A stretch of 24,785 nt of DNA from Ruminococcus sp. UBA7158 (lineage in GTDB: Bacteria; Bacillota; Clostridia; Oscillospirales; Ruminococcaceae), in NCBI GenBank assembly GCA_002491605.1, contig DKWG01000020.1, positions 1 to 24,785 of the forward strand, given 5' to 3'. Position numbers and translations under genes: made by a program. The notes below the pieces were generated by a model that was given only the letters and a program-made list of their open reading frames with translations, was not told the origin of the DNA and searched no databases. Positions 6,690 to 15,413 of the stretch are shown in pieces. Each line of letters starts with the position of its first letter. The first letter of the stretch is position 1.

Positions 6690-8717
6690 CTACATAACAC
6701 CGTTTACTATCTCGCCGATATCGGATGAGTTTACACTTATGTCAAGCCCGTTCTTTGAAAGTATGACCTTATCGTCGCACCGAATAACGGTTAGACCGCC
6801 GACCGTTACGATATAGTTTTCGGCTTCGGCTGTAGGCAAAGCTTCAGACGATATCATCAGCAGATCATATGCTGCTTTAATGCTTATACACTTGTCGCCG
6901 CAGTAGGTAATTTCAACGCCGAAGGCATCGATTGTTGTACCGTCCGTAAGGGTAAGCAACTCGGCATCGACGCCGTAGGCGTTGTCGGCGTCCGAGAAAA
7001 TCATTTTATCTGGCTTGACTGATGTGTTCATATAGCCGGTGTATTCAGCCGTACCGTTGTCTAAAAGTATTACAGCGCTTGTATTTGACATTCCTTCTTC
7101 TCTGATAATCTTCTCAAAATCCTTGTGGCGGCTTCCTTCGGAATCGATAACTATACAGTCGCTGTTTTGACTGACAACGCACAAATATCCGCTGTCGTAC
7201 GTCAATATTCGTATATGAGTTTTGTCTGTATCGACTGCGTATGCGGCAAATACCATGACTGCCGTTGAACACCATATGCCAAAACAGGTCAGTATGAATT
7301 TACGGGTATTTTTCGTCATCAACAGTATCAAAACAGCTATGATAAACAAAGTAAAAACTATCGGTGCAATAAAGCTGAACTTGATCGGCATATAGGTGAA
7401 GCTTAGTGACGATATTCGGCGGCATATTTGCATTACACCGCTGACTGTAAGCCCTGCAAGCTTGACGAGAAACGAGAGTATATTGGGTCCGCCGAAGATT
7501 GCAAATATCATACATAAGCATAATGCCGCCGTGCAGAAGGGGACAACTATTGTATTTGTTATCGCAGATACAATTGATATTTCGTCAAACATGAACAGGC
7601 AGACGGGGAGAGAGCATACAGAAGCTGACATGGCAGTTATCACGGATTTTGCAAGCCTGCTTTTGACATTGAACTCTGCTATGACCGCCGGCGCAGCCGT
7701 ACCCACGCCCAAAACGCCTGCGATTGAAAGCAGAAATGACGAATTTGCAGCTATGTACGGATTAACAGCAAGCATGATTATAACGCAGGTTGAAAGTGCG
7801 GCAAGGCTGTCGTATTCACGCATGATGAGCTTTGATATGTAGTATATGCTCATCATTATCAATGCTCTGACAGCAGAAGAACGCATACCTGAGAATATGC
7901 AAAACAAAACCATTGTCCCTTCTGCCAACGCAAATGTTATAAATCTGTGAACACCGAGAATGCGCATCAGCTTTTCAATGAACATTGAAAGTATAGCAAC
8001 GTGAATGCCTGAAACTACCAGTATGTGTCCGATTCCGGAACGGTTAGCCGCAAGTGAAATATCGCTCGGAAGCTCTGATGAGCGACCTGCAAGCATTCCC
8101 GACAGGAATCGTCCTTCCTCTAAGCCTGCGTATTGACACAGCTTAGTCGTAATTCTGTCACGGAAGCTTCTTATGAATCCGTATACGGCGTTAAGCCCGG
8201 AAGCCTTGGTAACGGTTATATCAGAAGGGGATGATGCCGTTACAAACACTCCGTTTGAGTAGTAATAATCTCTTGCGTTGAACAAGGCAGTGTTTTCAAT
8301 CTGTTTAACCGTTGCGGTCATGCTCACAGTGTCGCCGGGGCTTATGCTTGAATCCCTGATGTATATATTTATTTTGCCGTGAACTCCTCCGATGTCGCCT
8401 TTAACAGTCACACTTGATGAATCGGAATCCTTGCAGTCTGTTACAATGCCGCTAATGGGAACAGCCTCACCTGTCATAGAGGTGAGGCTGTCAATATTCA
8501 CTGCCGTAAAAACTATATTATACACGACCGATATCAAAGCGAACACAAGTATCACAAATGTGCATTTTTTAATCATTCCGCTCAGCATTTTAAGCGAAAG
8601 CAATATCAATACTGCAATGACTGCGAGCAATATCAGCTTTTGATGAAAGCTCGCATAGAAGCACAACAGCAATCCGGATAACATTCCGAAAGCAACGCAT
8701 GGCGCTTTGTATATCAT
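6690..8717 (-). CDS. comEC: ComEC/Rec2-family DNA internalization protein with degenerate C-terminal beta-lactamase-like domain
   Basis: A 675-residue polytopic membrane protein of the ComEC/Rec2 family, the channel that carries single-stranded DNA across the membrane in natural transformation. Residues ~1-75 hold several membrane helices. Residues ~75-165 form a soluble DUF4131-like region. Residues ~203-470 are the competence domain with FLSGMLAGRSSELP, GIGHILVVSGIHVAIL and FSGMRSSAVRALIMM, the family signatures. Residues ~500-675 correspond to the usual metallo-beta-lactamase-like domain, but the HxHxDH metal motif is absent; VILLDNGTAEYTGYM stands where it is expected. The start is ATG 8717 with a weak AAAGGAACGG site. 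It stands alone here, without comEA or the pilin genes. Family assignment is secure; whether it still supports DNA uptake is unknown. Confidence 0.9.
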   Translation of the reverse strand: MIYKAPCVAFGMLSGLLLCFYASFHQKLILLAVIAVLILLSLKMLSGMIKKCTFVILVFALISVVYNIVFTAVNIDSLTSMTGEAVPISGIVTDCKDSDSSSVTVKGDIGGVHGKINIYIRDSSISPGDTVSMTATVKQIENTALFNARDYYYSNGVFVTASSPSDITVTKASGLNAVYGFIRSFRDRITTKLCQYAGLEEGRFLSGMLAGRSSELPSDISLAANRSGIGHILVVSGIHVAILSMFIEKLMRILGVHRFITFALAEGTMVLFCIFSGMRSSAVRALIMMSIYYISKLIMREYDSLAALSTCVIIMLAVNPYIAANSSFLLSIAGVLGVGTAAPAVIAEFNVKSRLAKSVITAMSASVCSLPVCLFMFDEISIVSAITNTIVVPFCTAALCLCMIFAIFGGPNILSFLVKLAGLTVSGVMQICRRISSLSFTYMPIKFSFIAPIVFTLFIIAVLILLMTKNTRKFILTCFGIWCSTAVMVFAAYAVDTDKTHIRILTYDSGYLCVVSQNSDCIVIDSEGSRHKDFEKIIREEGMSNTSAVILLDNGTAEYTGYMNTSVKPDKMIFSDADNAYGVDAELLTLTDGTTIDAFGVEITYCGDKCISIKAAYDLLMISSEALPTAEAENYIVTVGGLTVIRCDDKVILSKNGLDISVNSSDIGEIVNGVM

Positions 8718-8760
8718 AATAATGACCGTTCCTTTTACACGGAGTCAAGCTCTTTAAACC

Positions 8761-8788
8761 TTAGTGACGTCAATATGCCCGTCATTAA
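8761..8788 (-). terminator. Hairpin between the GH30 gene and comEC
   Basis: TTAGTGACG (8761-8769) pairs with CGTCATTAA (8780-8788) over 9 bp with one G-T wobble and a 10-nt loop. On the minus strand it follows the GH30 stop but is not trailed by a T run. It is a weak terminator or leader hairpin at best. No separate promoter for comEC is evident in this 92-bp gap. Confidence 0.35.
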
Positions 8789-8809
8789 TGCTTGACATTG
8801 ATTGTCTGC

Positions 8810-10864
8810 TTATTTTTCTGAAGAGTAAATCTCAACCTCCGCAATGTTACAAAGATAATTTTCATTTGTTACATTTGATTTTCCTTCGGGGACATCGTAT
8901 CTTATATATCTGAAGCTGTATTCCTTATCCAAGAATCCATAGTTAATGCCCGATGAAGGAGAAGCGGTGATTGTGTAAAGCTCGGTCCATTTTTTGCCGT
9001 CCTTTGAGCCGTAAAATCTGCCGCCCGCCATTCTTCCTTCGAAGCCTGTTCTGGGGGCATATGCTATTACGTCAAAGGTTAGAGTTTCACCTAAGTCAAT
9101 TTCAAGCCAGCCGTTCTGGACTCCGTCGAAGAAGGTTTGGGTGTTGCCGTCTATGACGTTGTCAGCAGTGTCAGAACCGTTGTTCCACGGTGCTGAACCG
9201 GTAACAGCTGCCTTATCCATTGAAAGCTTATTCAGCTTAATTTCAGACATCTCAACGTTTTCTACAACGAAGGTAGTGACGGAATTGCCCTTTATGTCTG
9301 CTACAAAGCCCTTGCCGTAGGTGTAGATATCATCGAGCGGTGACCAGTGCTCGCCGTTTTCCATGCTGCCGCTGGTTCTTGTAGCATGAACGGTGTCGCC
9401 GACGCTGTCAAACTGCGAAAGGCTTATGTTGGCTTTTTTGTCCTTGTCCGATTTATTGATGACAACTATTGACAGGCTCTTATCCTTGGGGTTATATGCA
9501 GCAAGTGAATCGCCGCCGCAGTGGATAATTGTCGAGCCGGGACGAATGTATTTTGTAAACTGACCGAAGGCATAGTACTTCTGTGTCAGCACAACATCGC
9601 AGTTGTCGTGGTCGGCTACTGCCGTTCCCCAGAAGCCCTGAGTTATATCGATCATTCCCGAATCCTGTCTGCCCTTGTAGCCTTCCTCGCATATATGCTT
9701 GTCAATAACCTGCCACAAAACCCATGCAGACGGTGAGAGGGCATTGATATCGCCGATGATTTTTTCGCTGAGCCAAAGTGCGGCTCCCATTTCTCCGGCA
9801 TTTGTTCCTGCCGTTCCGTTGCCGTCGACCTCGCTCATCCACATATTAAAGCCTTCATCCTTGGCGAGCTGACCCAGCTCTCCGATCCTTGACGGATTAT
9901 ATGTATGAGTGTTGATTCGACCTATAGCGGCTTTTGCCTTGTCGGAATAGCTTAAGTATTCGTTTATCTGAAGCTCAGTGCTTGTTTCATCGCTTGCGGA
10001 AACTATAACGTTGGGTAAATCGTATTTTTTTAGAGCCTCATATGTCAGCTCAATTATTTTTGACTGACTCTCGCCTGCGTCAAAGTGGCAGCCTTCCTGC
10101 TTATTGCTTCCGTACCACCAGAAATTGGTGTTAGGCTCATTCATAGGCGCAACGCTTGCGACCTTTATACCCATTTCATTTTGAATGTAATCAGTGACGT
10201 GCGCAAGGTATTCGGCGAAGTCCTCATAGCAATCGTCCTTGAGGTTGTTGACGTTTCCGTCCCTTCCGCCGGAAGAACAGCCGCTCTTTGTCATGAAGTA
10301 CGGCGGTGAATTTGAGAAGACCTCAACAATTGCATCGTCTCCGGCTGCCTTGACAGCTCTTTTCAAAACGTTCAGCTGATCCTTATCAGCTTTATAGTCG
10401 TAAACATATTCGCCCTTTTTCTCATTCCATACCAGCCATCCGGGAACGTCCGAGTCGGTTCTTGTTATATGGTTATGAGACGGGTCGTCTCCTCCGCCGA
10501 TGTTGTAGCGCATGATATTCAAGCCCAGTCCGTCCTCGCTGAAGAATAGATCTGCTGTTTTCTGCGCCAGCTTGTCAGAATAGCCGACTCTGTTTGCCCA
10601 CCAGCAAAGGCTTGTTCCCCAGCCCTCAAATTTGCCTGAATTCATCTTTGAAGCGTTGAGAGGGGATATGCTGATTGTCAAATCAATACTTACATCTTCG
10701 GGCTTAACGATAACTCTTTCTTCCTTCGGTACGTTCGATGCGGATAAATCCTTATCGGTGCCGGACGACTTGCTGTCGCCTGCGCCGGACGCACATCCGA
10801 CAAGCGAGAATGTCATTCCTGCGCATAGGGCTAAGGATATAATTCGCATAAATTTCCTATTCAT
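8810..10864 (-). CDS. Secreted GH30-type glycoside hydrolase lipoprotein with C-terminal F5/8 type C (CBM32-like) module
   Basis: A 684-residue exported enzyme. The start is ATG 10864, because GGGGGA lies 5 nt upstream; the in-frame TTG at 10876 is part of that ribosome site. The signal peptide ends in a lipobox LVGC (Cys24), so it is lipid-anchored outside the membrane. Residues ~60-430 resemble GH30 / endo-beta-1,6-galactanase-like (beta/alpha)8 enzymes: FEGWGTSLCWWANRVG, LNIMRYNIGGGDDP, VAPMNEPNTNFWWYG (probable acid/base Glu243) and MWMSEVDGNG (probable nucleophile Glu345). Residues ~430-535 are the accompanying beta-sandwich. Residues ~545-684 are a discoidin/CBM32-like domain (NVIDGNTQTFFDG, WLEIDLGE, FRYIRYDVPEG). 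It probably cleaves a beta-linked galactan or related glycan at the cell surface; the exact substrate is not determined. It has its own promoter and no adjacent transporter genes. Confidence 0.9.
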   Translation of the reverse strand: MNRKFMRIISLALCAGMTFSLVGCASGAGDSKSSGTDKDLSASNVPKEERVIVKPEDVSIDLTISISPLNASKMNSGKFEGWGTSLCWWANRVGYSDKLAQKTADLFFSEDGLGLNIMRYNIGGGDDPSHNHITRTDSDVPGWLVWNEKKGEYVYDYKADKDQLNVLKRAVKAAGDDAIVEVFSNSPPYFMTKSGCSSGGRDGNVNNLKDDCYEDFAEYLAHVTDYIQNEMGIKVASVAPMNEPNTNFWWYGSNKQEGCHFDAGESQSKIIELTYEALKKYDLPNVIVSASDETSTELQINEYLSYSDKAKAAIGRINTHTYNPSRIGELGQLAKDEGFNMWMSEVDGNGTAGTNAGEMGAALWLSEKIIGDINALSPSAWVLWQVIDKHICEEGYKGRQDSGMIDITQGFWGTAVADHDNCDVVLTQKYYAFGQFTKYIRPGSTIIHCGGDSLAAYNPKDKSLSIVVINKSDKDKKANISLSQFDSVGDTVHATRTSGSMENGEHWSPLDDIYTYGKGFVADIKGNSVTTFVVENVEMSEIKLNKLSMDKAAVTGSAPWNNGSDTADNVIDGNTQTFFDGVQNGWLEIDLGETLTFDVIAYAPRTGFEGRMAGGRFYGSKDGKKWTELYTITASPSSGINYGFLDKEYSFRYIRYDVPEGKSNVTNENYLCNIAEVEIYSSEK

Positions 10865-10901
10865 ATAATCCCCCAAATCGTAGTTATATAGTTGTTTCTA
10901 A

Positions 10902-10930
10902 ATTATAACTTATTTTCACACGAATTACAA
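10902..10930 (-). promoter_or_regulatory. Promoter of the GH30 glycosidase gene
   Basis: On the minus strand, TTGTAA (10930-10925) is 17 nt from a perfect TATAAT (10907-10902), ~38 nt before the ATG. A repeated GTAATTCG motif (minus strand; + strand 10921-10928 and 10948-10955) overlaps and precedes the -35, suggesting a regulator site. Confidence 0.7.
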
Positions 10931-10951
10931 TCCGATTCATCAACAAGCGAA

Positions 10952-11170
10952 TTACTTATTGTACTTTTTATAAAATACACAAGCGGCAGCAGCGCATATT
11001 GCGATAGCAAGCAGGAAGGGGACAGCGAAAATAAATGCGGTGCTTGCAGGTGCACTGTAGGCAGCATTTTTCATTTCGCAGTAGTTATATGCAACAAAAG
11101 CGCACATAGCATCGGACAGCAAAACGCCGAGCGCAGTGAAAATGAAAAACAAACGCTTATATTTTTTCAT
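10952..11170 (-). CDS. Small two-helix membrane protein of unknown function
   Basis: A short protein of 72 residues if started at MKKYKRLFF (ATG 11170). In-frame ATGs at 11182 and 11191 would add 4 or 7 residues. A GAGGGG lies between the upstream candidates, at awkward spacing for each start. It has a basic N-terminus and two hydrophobic stretches (LFFIFTALGVLLSDAMCAFVAY and TAFIFAVPFLLAIAICAAAACVFY), ending in KKYNK, which suggests a small integral membrane protein with two transmembrane helices. No family is recognised. It lies between the larger membrane-anchored unknown protein and the GH30 gene on the same strand, and no clear promoter of its own was found. Clean hydrophobic pattern, positive-inside ends and strand context favour a real gene. 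Confidence 0.6.
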   Translation of the reverse strand: MKKYKRLFFIFTALGVLLSDAMCAFVAYNYCEMKNAAYSAPASTAFIFAVPFLLAIAICAAAACVFYKKYNK

Positions 11171-11264
11171 AAGAATAATCATGCCCCTCATTTAAAATTT
11201 TCGTTGAGACAGAGAAATATGCTCATATAAATACATCTATTGACCTAATCGAAAAAAGCAAAAA

Positions 11265-12260
11265 TTACAATCCCTGCTCATTAATAATTTCGCCGACTTC
11301 GAACGATGAAATAGTATATCCGATGTCGCTCTTTTTTACATTGCAAATCATAATCTTTTCCGCTGACGTGTCGCTCGATATCCAGTTGGTAACGGGAGTT
11401 CTGTAGCTTACGGACAGCTTATAGCCGTCAGATGTCTGCTCTATGCTGTCGACCTTGGGGTAGTATGCAATTAAGCGAGGAGCGCAGGGGATTTTATACA
11501 TTCCGGTGCTTTGGTCATATGAAAACATAAGCTCCTCATCGCCGACTGTCCCGTGCTCATATTGAAGCCCTTTGCCGAAAAGCATTGTAATTCTTTGATC
11601 CAGCTCAAGATAGGATATTTTGTAATATCCGTTTTCAACGTTATATGTTGCAGAAGGGGACAGAATAATGTCCCAGCAGGCAGCTGTGAGCAAAACGTCA
11701 CGGTTGAGTGAGGAAACATCGTCAAACGTAGGCGTATCGCTTGCTGCAAGCGGAATTACAAGCCGTTCAAAAGACGATATAAGCTTAGAATTATCATTTT
11801 TAGCGTCTACATATGTTTTAATCTGATGACCGGTAAAAATCATTCCGACGATTGCAAAGGCAAGTATTATAACTCCGAATGCAATTGTAAGCGCCTGCGA
11901 AAAGCTTACGCTTGACTCCTGGTTCACAGCTTCGTCGGTTATGCCTAAGTCATCTGTGTTTTCATCGAGGGCGTCGTCGATTATTTCTTTAACCTGGTCG
12001 TCCAATTCGCTTATAGCGAATTTTCGCTGCTTTTTTTCGCTCTTATCCTTTTTAACACTCGGTTTTTTCTCGTTGCCGTCAAGCATTTCACCGGGTATCT
12101 CAATTATGCCGGTTGCATCGGCAAGCTTTGTCACCGATGCTGTAAAGTCCTCACCCGATAAACCCTCGCCGTCGGTCTCTGAGCTCTTTACAACAGGGAC
12201 GTCCTTTTCAACTATCTCGGCGTCTACTCTTTTCGCACGATTTTTCTTTTTATTTGCCAT
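11265..12260 (-). CDS. Single-pass membrane protein of unknown function with charged cytoplasmic N-terminus
   Basis: 331 residues; ATG 12260 with AAAGG 8 nt upstream. Residues 1-~115 are highly charged and low complexity (MANKKKNRAKRVDAEIVEKD; SVKKDKSEKKQRKF), likely disordered and cytoplasmic. Residues ~122-145 form one hydrophobic helix (LTIAFGVIILAFAIVGMIFTG). Residues ~150-331 are a predicted soluble extracytoplasmic domain with mixed alpha/beta character (FERLVIPLAASDTPTFDD; LAACWDIILSPSATYNVENGYYKISYLEL; RTPVTNWISSD). No family name can be given. The topology resembles anchored envelope or division-associated proteins, but that is only a shape resemblance. It starts 47 bp after proA; an AT-rich hairpin lies in the gap, so it may be partly cotranscribed with proBA. 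Confidence 0.8.
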   Translation of the reverse strand: MANKKKNRAKRVDAEIVEKDVPVVKSSETDGEGLSGEDFTASVTKLADATGIIEIPGEMLDGNEKKPSVKKDKSEKKQRKFAISELDDQVKEIIDDALDENTDDLGITDEAVNQESSVSFSQALTIAFGVIILAFAIVGMIFTGHQIKTYVDAKNDNSKLISSFERLVIPLAASDTPTFDDVSSLNRDVLLTAACWDIILSPSATYNVENGYYKISYLELDQRITMLFGKGLQYEHGTVGDEELMFSYDQSTGMYKIPCAPRLIAYYPKVDSIEQTSDGYKLSVSYRTPVTNWISSDTSAEKIMICNVKKSDIGYTISSFEVGEIINEQGL

Positions 12261-12287
12261 GTGAATTACCTTTCAAGTGGATTCTCA

Positions 12288-12309
12288 ATAAAAGATAACT
12301 GCTTATCTT
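12288..12309 (-). terminator. Weak AT-rich terminator hairpin at the end of proA
   Basis: AAGATAA (12292-12298) and TTATCTT (12303-12309) form a 7-bp stem with a 4-nt loop overlapping the proA stop, followed on the minus strand by TTATT. The stem is weak, so readthrough into the next gene is likely. Confidence 0.4.
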
Positions 12310-13555
12310 ATCTGACCTGACCGTTGCCGTTTATCAGGTATTTGTAGGTCGTAAGCTCATGCAGACCCATCGGACCTCTTGCGTGAAGCTTCTGCGTAGA
12401 GATTCCTATTTCTGCACCCAAGCCAAACTCAAAGCCGTCTGTAAAGCGTGTCGAAGCGTTGACATATACTGCTGCGGCGTCTATTTTTCTTTGGAACTCC
12501 TCAGCGGCGGCTATATTGTCGGTGACAATGCACTCTGAGTGACCGGTTGAATACTTTTCAATGTGTTCGATTGCTTCATAAATGCTGTCGACCACCTTGA
12601 CGGCAAGTATATAGTCTAAAAACTCTACTTCGTAGTCGTTTTCGGTCGCAGAGACGATTGTTCTTCCCAAAATCATCTTTGTCAGCTCGCAGCCCCTTAT
12701 TTCAACGTTTGACTTGTCTAAGCGGCGCTTTAGCTGCGGCAAAAATTCTTCGGCAATGCTTTTGTGAACCAAAAGCGTTTCGGCGGCGTTGCACACACCC
12801 GGACGTGAGGTTTTGGCATTGTCAACAATATCTACAGCCATGGGAATATTAGCAGCGGAGTCGACATATATATGGCAGTTTCCGACGCCTGTTTGAATGA
12901 CCGGCACGGTTGCATTTGCAACGACGGAATTGATAAGTCCTGCTCCGCCTCTGGGAATGAGCAAATCCAATGCGTCGTTTGCGCGCATCATCTTCATTGT
13001 CGTATCTCTCGAGGTGTCTGTTACTAACTGCACGCAATCGGCAGGAAGTCCTGCTTCTTCAAGGGCGTCACGCATGATTGCACATATGATTGTGTTAGAA
13101 TAAATGGCTTCCTTGCCGCCCTTTAAGATAACGGCATTTCCGGACTTTATGCAAAGAGCAGCAGCGTCAGCAGTTACATTGGGTCTTGCTTCATAGATTA
13201 TTCCTATTGTGCCCATCGGAACACGAAGCTTAGTTATTTTTAAGCCGTTGGGACGAATCTCACCGCCGTCGATTATGCCGATAGGGTCGGGAAGGCTTAT
13301 GATTTTTCTGACACCCTCGGCAATGTCCGAAATGCGCTTTTCGTTCAGATAAAGTCTGTCGACTAAGGAAGACTTTATGCCTGCGTCCTCTGCGTTCTTG
13401 ATATCAATTCTGTTCTGGTCGATAATTGCTCTTTTATTTTTTTCAAGAGAGCTTGCTATGTTTTCAAGTGCTGCATTGCGTACGGTAATGCTTGAAACAC
13501 TGATGACCCGTTTAGCCGCACCTGCCTGTTTCTTAATCGTTTCAAAATCAGTCAT
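12308..13555 (-). CDS. proA: Gamma-glutamyl phosphate reductase
   Basis: A 415-residue enzyme that reduces gamma-glutamyl phosphate to glutamate semialdehyde with NADPH, the second step of proline synthesis. The start is ATG 13555 (MTDFETIKKQ) with AAGGAAAG upstream; a TTG 12 codons earlier has no ribosome site and would overlap the useful spacer. Aldehyde-dehydrogenase fold motifs are present: GTIGIIYEARPNVTADAAALCIKSGNAVILKGGKEA, DLLIPRGG, and the catalytic Cys in SRPGVCNAAETLLV. It ends with FEFGLGAEIGISTQKLHARGPMG, typical of ProA. Length matches the family. It lies 39 bp after proB on the same strand, the standard proB-proA order. Confidence 0.97.
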   Translation of the reverse strand: MTDFETIKKQAGAAKRVISVSSITVRNAALENIASSLEKNKRAIIDQNRIDIKNAEDAGIKSSLVDRLYLNEKRISDIAEGVRKIISLPDPIGIIDGGEIRPNGLKITKLRVPMGTIGIIYEARPNVTADAAALCIKSGNAVILKGGKEAIYSNTIICAIMRDALEEAGLPADCVQLVTDTSRDTTMKMMRANDALDLLIPRGGAGLINSVVANATVPVIQTGVGNCHIYVDSAANIPMAVDIVDNAKTSRPGVCNAAETLLVHKSIAEEFLPQLKRRLDKSNVEIRGCELTKMILGRTIVSATENDYEVEFLDYILAVKVVDSIYEAIEHIEKYSTGHSECIVTDNIAAAEEFQRKIDAAAVYVNASTRFTDGFEFGLGAEIGISTQKLHARGPMGLHELTTYKYLINGNGQVR

Positions 13556-13594
13556 GTAATACTCTTTCCTTGAGTTCCGTTCGGAAATCAAAAT

Positions 13595-14389
13595 TTATTT
13601 CTCTGCTGCAAAAAGCGTTCCGATTATATTGCCGTCAAAGACATCGTATAAATTCTTCGGTCGATTGCCGTTGATTATCAGCATATCGATTCCATTTCGT
13701 GTTGCGAGCTTAGCGGCTTTAATCTTTGTTGCCATTCCGCCTGTGCCAAGCTCAGAGCCTGCGCCCTTAGCAGAGTTGACGATTTCATCGGTTATTTTAT
13801 CAACCCTTGAAATAAGCTTTGCATTCGGATTGCTCCTCGGGTCACAGTCGTAAAGTCCGTCGATGTCGGACATAATAATCAGCAAATCAGCATTAATAAG
13901 GCAGGCGACCATAGCGGCAAGCGAGTCGTTTTCACCGACTTCAAGCTCAAGCTCGTCTATAGCGACAACGTCGTTTTCGTTTACGATCGGAATAGCGCCC
14001 TTCTCCAAAAGCTTTTCAAGAGAGTTTTCAACGTTTTCCTTTCGTTCGTCAGACAAAACATATTTAGTTAAAAGCACCTGCGCCGCTATAATGTTATATT
14101 CGTTAAAGAGCTTATCATACATATTCATCAGCTCACACTGTCCGACAGCTGCGCACGCCTGCTTTGTCGGCGTGTCCTTAGGACGCTCTCTTAAACCGAG
14201 CTTTGCCGCGCCCAAGCCGATAGCTCCCGATGATACAAGGGCAATCTCGTATCCTGCATTCTTGATGTCTGAGATTACCTTGACAAGGTCCTCGACAAGC
14301 CTTATGTTAAGCTGCCCCGAGGGGTGAGCTAATGTTGATGTTCCGACCTTGATTACAACTCTTCTTTTGTTGGGTATTGTATATGACAT
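13595..14389 (-). CDS. proB: Glutamate 5-kinase, short form without PUA domain
   Basis: 264 residues; phosphorylates glutamate to gamma-glutamyl phosphate, the first and feedback-controlled step of proline synthesis. ATG 14389 with AAAGGG 9 nt upstream. Amino-acid-kinase motifs: VVIKVGTSTL (ATP site), ALVSSGAIGLGAAKLGL, PIVNENDVVAIDE (glutamate binding), LLIIMSDIDGLYDCDPRSNP, and GTGGMATKIKAAKLA. The protein ends soon after the kinase fold, lacking the ~90-residue PUA domain seen in E. coli ProB; such short forms are known in many bacteria. It starts 20 bp after the dehydrogenase gene, so it shares its transcript. Confidence 0.96.
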   Translation of the reverse strand: MSYTIPNKRRVVIKVGTSTLAHPSGQLNIRLVEDLVKVISDIKNAGYEIALVSSGAIGLGAAKLGLRERPKDTPTKQACAAVGQCELMNMYDKLFNEYNIIAAQVLLTKYVLSDERKENVENSLEKLLEKGAIPIVNENDVVAIDELELEVGENDSLAAMVACLINADLLIIMSDIDGLYDCDPRSNPNAKLISRVDKITDEIVNSAKGAGSELGTGGMATKIKAAKLATRNGIDMLIINGNRPKNLYDVFDGNIIGTLFAAEK

Positions 14390-14409
14390 AGTTAATTTCC
14401 CTTTTCTTA

Positions 14410-15372
14410 TTAATTGAGCGCTGCAACGTTGTTAATAGGATTTCCCGATAGATATGCCGAAATGTTTTCGGCAACCATATCGATAAGCCTGACTCTTGTT
14501 TCAAGAGGTGCCCATGCTATATGAGGAGTAAAGCAGCAATTCTTTGCTCCGATCAACGGACAGTCCTTGCTCATCGGCTCAGTTGTTAAAACGTCAAGTC
14601 CGGCGTACGAAATAACATTGTTGTTTAACGCATCAGCAAGATCCTTTTCACATATTACTCCGCCCCGTGACGTGTTGATTAAGACGGCGCTCGGCTTCAT
14701 GAGCTTAAGAGTCGATGAGTTTATCAGCTCTTTTGTCCCGTCGTTAAGCGGACAGTGCAGCGTTACTATATCCGACCTGCTTAAAAGCTCGTTCAATCCG
14801 ACAACCTCAATCCCTTCACAATCGGCAGGGACGGTTCTTGTATAAACAAGCACCTTCATTCCGAAAGCTGAAGCGATTTTTTTAACAGCCTTCCCGATAG
14901 CACCGTATCCGATTATTCCGATAGCTTTTCCGTTCAGCTCAAAAAACGGCATATTAAAATAAGTGAAAAGCTTAGATACCTGCCAGTCGCCGCGCTTGAC
15001 CGATATGTCATACTGCGCAATATTTGAATAGTAGTTGAGTATGAGCGCAAATGTGTGCTGTGCGACAGAATTTGTTGAATATCCCGGCACATTAGCAACC
15101 ACACAGCCGTGCTTCTCGGCACAAACAGTATCAATATTGTTGTAGCCGGTTGCAAAAAGACCTATAAACTTAATGTTCGGACACTTTTCGAAAACCTCGG
15201 CAGTTATTCTGCATTTGTTAGTTAAAACTATTTCCGCATCGGCAATTCTTTCGGCTATGTCGGCGTAATCGGTATGACCGTAAATCCTTGTATCGACAAG
15301 GCTTGTAATAGGCGACAGCGAGACGTCCCCCGATGTGACGGTATCGGCGTCTAAAATAACGGCTTTTGTCAT
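14410..15372 (-). CDS. D-isomer-specific 2-hydroxyacid dehydrogenase (glycerate dehydrogenase-like)
   Basis: 320 residues from ATG 15372 (MTKAVILDADTV), which has AAAGGTG upstream; a GTG at 15417 would overlap the preceding gene without a ribosome site. NAD-dependent oxidoreductase of the 2-hydroxyacid dehydrogenase family. The Rossmann motif is GIIGYGAIGKAV (~153-164). The catalytic triad is visible: Arg236 in NTSRGGV, Glu265 in TTEP, His284 in TPHIAW. Substrate-loop residues FATGYNNID fit glycerate/hydroxypyruvate-type members (HprA-like), but the substrate cannot be fixed from sequence. Its position before proBA suggests shared expression, not necessarily a shared pathway. Alternatives are D-lactate dehydrogenase or phosphoglycerate dehydrogenase; the latter is less likely because no ACT domain is present. 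Confidence 0.92.
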   Translation of the reverse strand: MTKAVILDADTVTSGDVSLSPITSLVDTRIYGHTDYADIAERIADAEIVLTNKCRITAEVFEKCPNIKFIGLFATGYNNIDTVCAEKHGCVVANVPGYSTNSVAQHTFALILNYYSNIAQYDISVKRGDWQVSKLFTYFNMPFFELNGKAIGIIGYGAIGKAVKKIASAFGMKVLVYTRTVPADCEGIEVVGLNELLSRSDIVTLHCPLNDGTKELINSSTLKLMKPSAVLINTSRGGVICEKDLADALNNNVISYAGLDVLTTEPMSKDCPLIGAKNCCFTPHIAWAPLETRVRLIDMVAENISAYLSGNPINNVAALN

Positions 15373-15413
15373 GCTTGTTAACGCACCTTTCTTAATTAAC
15401 GTCGGTGTAGTTA

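Noticed and set aside
8744..8796. GTCAAGC/GCTTGAC inverted repeat between comEC and the GH30 gene
   Set aside because: Only 7 bp with a 39-nt loop; the nested 9-bp hairpin at 8761-8788 is the more likely structure.
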